DNA of 11,542 nucleotides from a bacterium. Lineage in GTDB: Bacteria; Patescibacteriota; Saccharimonadia; Saccharimonadales; JACDBH01. The stretch lies in contig JAKQIK010000057.1 in assembly GCA_029557395.1 (NCBI GenBank), positions 1-11,542 of the forward strand. The letters run 5' to 3'. Position numbers and translations under genes: made by a program. The first letter of the stretch is position 1. Each line of letters opens with the position of its first letter. The notes beneath the pieces were generated by a model. It was not told the origin of the DNA, did no database searches, and was given only the letters and a program-made list of their open reading frames with translations. Of this stretch, positions 6,697 through 11,542 are shown one piece after another.

Positions 6697-7806
6697 TTAT
6701 TTCCAGAAGCCTTTCTTGCCACCGGTTGATTTGAACTGCTCTAGTATATCTTTTTGTGCCTTGTTGAGGTTTTGAGGAGTTTCAACAATTATAGTAACAA
6801 TGTGTGCCCCACGACCGTTTCCTTTGATAAATGGAACCCCATGGCCGGATAACTTGAAATCAGTGCCACTCTGTGTGCCAGCCGGAATTTTCATTTTCAC
6901 AGGACCATCTACGGTATCAACATCGATTTCAGTACCCAGGGCGGCGTCAACCATATTGACCGTCTGTTCAGACAAAATCAGCTCCCCTTCTCTAGTAAAC
7001 AACTTATGGGCTTTGACTCGTAAATTGACATACAGATCACCCTTAGGCGCATTTGCCATCGCCTCACCGTGTTCACGTAGCCTAATTGTTGCTCCATCAT
7101 CTATGCCTGCCGGTATTTTGAGCTTAACTTCTTGGTTTTTGGATTTAGTACCCTTGCCTTTGCAAACCGTACATAACTTTTCTGGCACCTTTCCAACACC
7201 TTTACATGTTGGACAAGTCATAGCTTGCTGAATATTACCAAAAATAGTCTTGGTAACGCTCACTACCTGCCCAGAACCTTTGCAGTCAGGGCAAATTTGC
7301 ATGTCATGGCCCGGCTCTGCGGTTGTACCTTTGCAGTGTTCACAGATGTCTTCCATCACCAAATTAAGCTCAACTTCTGTACCAAAAATAGCTTGCTCAA
7401 AAGTAATAGTTACGTCTGTCTCGACATCTCGGCCACGCTTTGCCCTGGTATCTCTTTGGCTTCCTCCAAAAAAACTACCAAAAATGTCACCAAGACCAAG
7501 ATCGCCAAAATCAAAGTTGATATTTTGACCTTGCGCACCACCAAAACCGCCAAATCCGCCAAACGGATCGCCACCACCAGAAGATGCACCACCTACTCCA
7601 GCATGACCAAACTGATCATAACGTTGGCGTTTTTTATCGTCCTTTAGAACCTCATAGGCTTCATTGACTTCTTTGAATTTTGTCTCGTCACCACCTTCTT
7701 TATCTGGGTGAAATTCAATAGCTTTTTTTCTAAAAGCTTTTTTTATCTCATCATCCGAAGCACCCTTTGATACTCCTAAAACTTCATAATAATCTCTTTT
7801 AGCCAT
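6697..7806 (-). CDS. dnaJ: Chaperone DnaJ (Hsp40), type I
   Basis: A full-length 369-residue type I Hsp40, co-chaperone that stimulates DnaK ATPase and delivers unfolded clients. It shows the J domain with His33-Pro34-Asp35 and Q-R-Y-D (61-64), a Gly/Phe-rich linker (about 69-115), and four zinc-binding repeats at 155-162, 172-179, 198-205 and 212-219. It ends with the two beta-barrel substrate-binding domains (I-P-A-G at 231 and again near 308). The first zinc repeat ends C-K-G-T-T rather than G-x-G; all eight cysteines are present. Its ATG overlaps the upstream stop by one base (TAATG), so it is translationally coupled to the 93-residue gene and under the CIRCE operator. dnaK and grpE are not in the window. 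Confidence 0.97.
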   Translation of the reverse strand: MAKRDYYEVLGVSKGASDDEIKKAFRKKAIEFHPDKEGGDETKFKEVNEAYEVLKDDKKRQRYDQFGHAGVGGASSGGGDPFGGFGGFGGAQGQNINFDFGDLGLGDIFGSFFGGSQRDTRAKRGRDVETDVTITFEQAIFGTEVELNLVMEDICEHCKGTTAEPGHDMQICPDCKGSGQVVSVTKTIFGNIQQAMTCPTCKGVGKVPEKLCTVCKGKGTKSKNQEVKLKIPAGIDDGATIRLREHGEAMANAPKGDLYVNLRVKAHKLFTREGELILSEQTVNMVDAALGTEIDVDTVDGPVKMKIPAGTQSGTDFKLSGHGVPFIKGNGRGAHIVTIIVETPQNLNKAQKDILEQFKSTGGKKGFWK

Positions 7807-8087
7807 TATCTACCTACCCTATCCCTTGCTATCTCGATAACTGTGTTCATTTCATTATCACTTAACAAATATTCCTTGGCCACTTGCGCAACAACACTAC
7901 CCACAACTTCTGCATAAACTTCTCGGGCACATGGACTTTGGAGCCTAGTATCTGTCTCTGTATTCATAACACGCACTACTGATCCTACTCTAAAATCTTC
8001 AACCGCAAGTTCAATAGCGTCTCTCTCGTCAAAATAACTACTGATGCAGTTATTCCAAGCTTCTTGTTCGTAATCTCTTTTACTCAT
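7806..8087 (-). CDS. Unknown 93-residue protein, first gene of the CIRCE-dnaJ operon
   Basis: A small acidic, soluble-looking protein that I do not recognise. It has no hydrophobic anchor. The middle contains an alternating V-G-S-V-V-R-V-M strand-like stretch (34-41), and the ends look helical (for example A-I-E-L-A-V-E-D near 24-31 and E-M-N-T-V-I-E-I-A-R-D near 79-89). It has two cysteines. The first residues M-S-K-R-D-Y-E resemble the start of DnaJ (M-A-K-R-D-Y-Y-E), but no J domain follows. The ATG at 8087 has no strong Shine-Dalgarno. Position between a CIRCE element and dnaJ, with a one-base overlap to dnaJ, argues that it is a real heat-shock-regulated gene. Function is unknown. Confidence 0.75.
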   Translation of the reverse strand: MSKRDYEQEAWNNCISSYFDERDAIELAVEDFRVGSVVRVMNTETDTRLQSPCAREVYAEVVGSVVAQVAKEYLLSDNEMNTVIEIARDRVGR

Positions 8088-8112
8088 AAATATTCCAAAA
8101 TACTAGTCTATT

Positions 8113-8139
8113 TTAGCACTTTAGTAGTTTGAGTGCTAA
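8113..8139 (-). promoter_or_regulatory. CIRCE operator (HrcA binding site)
   Basis: TTAGCACTT, nine bases, then GAGTGCTAA. This is the CIRCE inverted repeat (TTAGCACTC-N9-GAGTGCTAA) with a single mismatch in the left half as read on the plus strand. HrcA represses heat-shock operons through this site. It lies 26 bases before the ATG of the 93-residue gene and 82 bases upstream of nothing else on this strand, so it controls that gene and dnaJ. A possible -10 (TAAAAT, minus strand 8115-8110) overlaps it. Confidence 0.93.
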
Positions 8140-8162
8140 TATTTTTTGATGACGTGCCTGTT

Positions 8163-11156
8163 TTAATTATCTGGCTTGTTGTATTTCTGAAGCTGATAGA
8201 TGGCCACACCTATCACAAAAACTGCGAGCACTGCAAGAGCGGCATATCCAAGATTTCTGAGTTGATAAAGTACCGAAGCCACAGCTACATATAGGCCCCA
8301 TAATGTAACAAATTTTTTGTGAATCGAAATACCTATCAACATAAAACCTACTTGTTCAAGTAGCAACCACCAGCCATATATACCTCCAGAGTGATCTGAC
8401 AGTGCTTGTAATACTAATGGAATTGTAGCTGTTGCTAGAGCAAGATAAATATATTCATCAGTTTTTGTATTATCTTTATTGACATATCGCCAACCAGCAA
8501 AACCAGCCAACATAAATGCAACTACGTGGGTATAAGCTTGAATTTCTTTGACACCAAAATAACTCATTGCCCACATCATCGAAACAACAGTAAGTAAAAC
8601 TGCAACCTCTCTGTAGCCTTGTGTCTCATAACGCCAGAAATGATACAAAAGTCCGCTGGCTATAGCTAATCCAATAATCATTGCAAGGCTATTATTTTCA
8701 GTCAAAAAATACATTGCCGGTGCAATAAAACTAGTCAATAACGCAGATTCAATAAAATGACTATCAATGAACTTTGCTTTTTTATCGCTAGTACGCCAAA
8801 TTTTGTCTGCTACCAAATAACACAAACTAGCTAATACCGTACTTGATACTACGAATATACCTATTCTGCTGTCATGACTAAAAGGCTTAACAATGGTTAA
8901 TAATATTATTTGCCACAAAATCGGCTGTAACAATAAAATTTCTGATTTTCTTTCTACGAACCAGGCTATAACAAAAATCAACAAGCTAAGTATCGTCAGT
9001 GTGACTGACCCAATTGCGCTTCCTGAATATAGTGATAAACAAAATACTGCCAAACCTGCTATCACGTAGCCTGCTACATAGGATAAACTTGCAGTCCGTG
9101 CAAACGTGGCAATTGGAATTTTTGAAGACATAAATACACGTCCATTAGCAATCAGCCGAGAAATCACTAGTCCCAACATAACAGCGATATACAGCCAAGC
9201 ATAGTAGACAACACCCCAACCTTTTGGAACAAAATACCCACCTATGCCTAACGGCAAAACCAGCCAAATAATAGTACTGAGCCATCTATTAACTTCTGAG
9301 CGAAACACTAACGCAAGCACTATATTAAACACTAGTGAAACTACCATGGTTAAGTACAAAGCCAAATCATTCCAACCACGAATCATCGACAAACTCACCA
9401 CAATACCGGACACAAAACTCCATTCGATGTTTTTGTCATAAACCGAAATTATGGCTGATAATAAAGCTACTAATGACAGTGTAGTAAGGCACAGAACAGG
9501 TGATAGTAACATTGAAGCTAGGGCAGTCACAACTATGTTGAGTAATAATACGTATCTAGCTGTATTTAAATGCTCGTTATTATTCTTTATGGCCGATCTG
9601 GCTACTCCTAAATAAAATATCGCATGTACTACCAAAGCAAGCAAAAGCCAAATGACTTGTAGGCCTTTTGAGAGTGGGCTCGACAATGATAATTGACCAA
9701 CAATAATAGGTAGAGCGATCCAGCCAGCCCCAGCTAACACATAGCTATCTATACGCTTTTGACGCCACCAAACACCTAGAGCTTGAGTGATGGTGATACC
9801 TAAAAACGCCGACATAATAATTGGTTCATTGAGCGATAACACAATACCGACCAAACTTGATGACAACATTATAGTTGCGAAGTTGTTTGCAATCACAGAA
9901 GCTCTTGCCTTCCAAAAAATAACTGGCAAATGCAAGATAGAGGCTGACATCAAGATAATACTGGTCAGTGTCCTATCGCTACTAAATCCGTAGACAAGAC
10001 TACTTATACCTATCAAAAAGCTAACTTGAGAAGCCAGAGCACTGTATTCTCTTTCGGTATCCGATAGGCTAGTCTTAAATACTAAGCCGTAATAAAATGA
10101 TGCCAAGAGTAGGGTTATCCCCATCTGGCTAAAGCCATGACTAGAAAGCATAACGAGAGAAGCAAATATTGCTAAAGGTACATAAAGTTGGCCACCGGAC
10201 CTTGAGACATTTCCAAAATCAGGTAATACTTTCTTCCATAGACTGATTGCCTGTAGCAATAATCCGACTGCGACCATAACCCATCCAAAATAATAAACCG
10301 GAAAATCTAGTACCGAAACAGATGACTCGAACAAAGACAGCAAAGTAAAAATAAAAACGTAGTCAAGCAAAGGATTTCGGATAGTCAATATCGCATGAGA
10401 ATAAATCCCTAAGCAGAATAACGATGTTAACATCCATACAAAGCCAGGACTAGTATTATCAACGTAGCTATAAACCGCAAAACCTACTAGTGGCGCTATA
10501 ACTACGCCAATCCCAATAAAAGCCAGGCCAGCTGGTTTTAGTGTTTGCTTGGTTCTATATATCCAATGCCCGACGCAGTACATAATTAATGACACTGCCA
10601 AAACTGACAAGGCCTTTATCCAACCATTTGCCCCCGAAAACGAGACAAACAAACCTACCGAAGCCACAAACAAAAATGCTCCAAAATATAATAATAACGA
10701 GATATTGTCGAGCTTAATCGAATTATCTTTTGGCTGTATTTCTTGCTTTGAAGCTTGATATTTTTCGCTAGGTGCATTGCTATCTGTGTTTATCGACTCG
10801 GATTTTACTTTGTGCTGATCCGTCGAAACCTGGGCGGTAGTTGTAGCCAATTGCGAAACCACAGCTGATTTATTACTAGCCTTATTTTTTCCAGAAGAAT
10901 TATCCAGAGAGTCTAAGTATCCTGGACTGATTAGTCCTTGGTCTTCTACGTCTCTCAGCATCTTTGCAAGGAGCTCTTTTTGAGATTTAGTTTTTGCTAG
11001 CAGACTATAACCATGAATAAATCTTGCCCAACTTTTGTTACTCTCAATTATAATATTTTTTTCGAGAAAACTAGGACCCTTGCTGTCCTCGCTTGGTTTT
11101 TGAGCGATATATATTAAAAATATTATTAAACCAATGAATGCTATTATTAAGAACAT
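8163..11156 (-). CDS. Very large polytopic membrane protein of unknown function
   Basis: About 997 residues from the ATG at 11156. An N-terminal hydrophobic segment (1-19) is followed by a polar, Ser/Lys-rich region to about residue 150, then by a nearly unbroken series of membrane segments to the C-terminus, more than twenty by eye. The start of the membrane part (L-L-L-Y-F-G-A-F-L-F-V-A) recalls DUF2157 or SCO7613-type membrane proteins, only by pattern. The frame is open upstream to a TTG at 11177, but that codon lies within the likely -10 box. The ATG has AGAGGG four bases upstream, so the shorter start is preferred. No catalytic motif is evident. It could be a transporter, flippase or surface-assembly protein; no function is assigned. 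Confidence 0.82.
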   Translation of the reverse strand: MFLIIAFIGLIIFLIYIAQKPSEDSKGPSFLEKNIIIESNKSWARFIHGYSLLAKTKSQKELLAKMLRDVEDQGLISPGYLDSLDNSSGKNKASNKSAVVSQLATTTAQVSTDQHKVKSESINTDSNAPSEKYQASKQEIQPKDNSIKLDNISLLLYFGAFLFVASVGLFVSFSGANGWIKALSVLAVSLIMYCVGHWIYRTKQTLKPAGLAFIGIGVVIAPLVGFAVYSYVDNTSPGFVWMLTSLFCLGIYSHAILTIRNPLLDYVFIFTLLSLFESSVSVLDFPVYYFGWVMVAVGLLLQAISLWKKVLPDFGNVSRSGGQLYVPLAIFASLVMLSSHGFSQMGITLLLASFYYGLVFKTSLSDTEREYSALASQVSFLIGISSLVYGFSSDRTLTSIILMSASILHLPVIFWKARASVIANNFATIMLSSSLVGIVLSLNEPIIMSAFLGITITQALGVWWRQKRIDSYVLAGAGWIALPIIVGQLSLSSPLSKGLQVIWLLLALVVHAIFYLGVARSAIKNNNEHLNTARYVLLLNIVVTALASMLLSPVLCLTTLSLVALLSAIISVYDKNIEWSFVSGIVVSLSMIRGWNDLALYLTMVVSLVFNIVLALVFRSEVNRWLSTIIWLVLPLGIGGYFVPKGWGVVYYAWLYIAVMLGLVISRLIANGRVFMSSKIPIATFARTASLSYVAGYVIAGLAVFCLSLYSGSAIGSVTLTILSLLIFVIAWFVERKSEILLLQPILWQIILLTIVKPFSHDSRIGIFVVSSTVLASLCYLVADKIWRTSDKKAKFIDSHFIESALLTSFIAPAMYFLTENNSLAMIIGLAIASGLLYHFWRYETQGYREVAVLLTVVSMMWAMSYFGVKEIQAYTHVVAFMLAGFAGWRYVNKDNTKTDEYIYLALATATIPLVLQALSDHSGGIYGWWLLLEQVGFMLIGISIHKKFVTLWGLYVAVASVLYQLRNLGYAALAVLAVFVIGVAIYQLQKYNKPDN

Positions 11157-11175
11157 AAGCCCTCTATTTGTTATC

Positions 11176-11204
11176 AATATAGCTTATGCTCTACCTATAA
11201 ACAA
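11176..11204 (-). promoter_or_regulatory. Likely promoter and ribosome binding site deciding the start at 11156
   Basis: On the minus strand TTGTTT (11204-11199) and TATATT (11181-11176, five of six) are spaced by 17 bases. The transcript would begin near 11169 and carry AGAGGG just before the ATG at 11156. The -35 is weak. The upstream TTG codon of the same frame overlaps the -10, which is why it is rejected as the start. Confidence 0.4.
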
Positions 11205-11245
11205 GTGCAAAATAGTCTCTTATGTTTACAGAAAAAATTCGTTAG

Positions 11246-11542
11246 CTAAAACAGCCTACCCTCTTTAGCCTCGTCCTCAAAAAATTGTCTAAAAGCCTCT
11301 GCAATTGAAGCTACACTAGAAGAAGCATCTATTTCAGCCTGCTGACTTGGCCCTAAACAATCATAATCTTGCTTTGACATAATGATAGTGTGCTTTGTCA
11401 TAACCTGGCCAACACTAAGTAGTATATCTAGAGTGTCTCTGTGTTTTATCTCATTAGCAGATATGACTATCCACTCGTCTCTATTATAATAAGTAGACCC
11501 CTGGGCATTGGCATCGGCATCGAATAACTGCCTAACCAAATA
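11246..11542 (-). CDS. Unknown protein, 5' end beyond the window (partial)
   Basis: The frame is open to the right window edge, so at least the last 98 residues are present and the true start is probably outside. The first possible start codon inside, a TTG at 11539, has no supporting signal. Visible features are a strand-like W-I-V-I-S-A-N-E segment, M-T-K-H-T-I-I-M-S-K-Q-D-Y-D, and an acidic, Phe-containing C-terminus (A-F-R-Q-F-F-E-D-E-A-K-E-G-R-L-F). No membrane segment and no motif that I recognise. It ends 90 bases before the large membrane protein, which has its own promoter candidate, so the two need not be one operon. Confidence 0.6.
   Translation of the reverse strand, partial: YLVRQLFDADANAQGSTYYNRDEWIVISANEIKHRDTLDILLSVGQVMTKHTIIMSKQDYDCLGPSQQAEIDASSSVASIAEAFRQFFEDEAKEGRLF

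Noticed and set aside
7410..7592. Overlapping ORFs inside dnaJ (both strands)
   Set aside because: They are shadows of the conserved Gly/Phe and zinc-finger coding region, with no start signals or recognisable products.
11157..11177. TTG start for the large membrane protein
   Set aside because: It overlaps the likely -10 box and has no ribosome binding site, whereas the ATG at 11156 has AGAGGG.

Overview
The window reads as a compact bacterial chromosome segment, AT-rich, with nine complete protein genes and one partial gene, short or overlapping junctions and the standard genetic code (TGA is used as a stop, for example after the YggT-family and ATP-grasp genes). Small hydrophobic genes, a RimB/RimK pair and a very long polytopic membrane protein suggest a Patescibacteria/CPR member, perhaps Saccharibacteria. 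That placement is inference from gene style; there is no marker gene that settles it. No insertion sequence, phage gene, CRISPR array or rRNA is visible.

Layout. Positions 1-206 hold no protein gene but contain a cluster of inverted repeats with tRNA-D-arm-like fragments on both strands, preceded on the minus strand by a good promoter candidate. A minus-strand YggT-family gene (207-650) is divergent from a plus-strand DUF4234 gene (753-1166). Then comes a minus-strand run: rimB (retropepsin-like), rimK (glutamate ligase), an anchored DUF192 protein overlapping rimK, and an unknown membrane protein with its own start-proximal promoter. The divergent 90-base gap at 3531-3620 drives rimB leftward and an ATP-grasp ligase rightward. 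The ligase is fused by a 4-base overlap to a GT4 glycosyltransferase. These face a minus-strand Stealth-like sugar phosphotransferase. Further right, a clear CIRCE operator (8113-8139) precedes an unknown 93-residue gene and dnaJ, which overlap by one base. A 997-residue membrane protein and a partial unknown gene fill the rest.

How the genes may work together. RimB and RimK form the known core of a poly-glutamate tagging system acting on ribosomal protein S6. The ATP-grasp, GT4 and Stealth-like genes look like cell-surface or small-molecule glycoconjugate synthesis, although their products cannot be told from sequence. The 93-residue gene plus dnaJ form a heat-shock operon under HrcA/CIRCE control. 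A recurring feature is -10 boxes placed 6-8 bases before the start codon (genes starting at 1648, 3530 and 3621), pointing to leaderless messages.

The points most worth a second look are the structured element at 44-151 with its minus-strand promoter, the HrcA-regulated unknown protein co-translated with DnaJ, and the ligase-glycosyltransferase pair under a near-consensus promoter.
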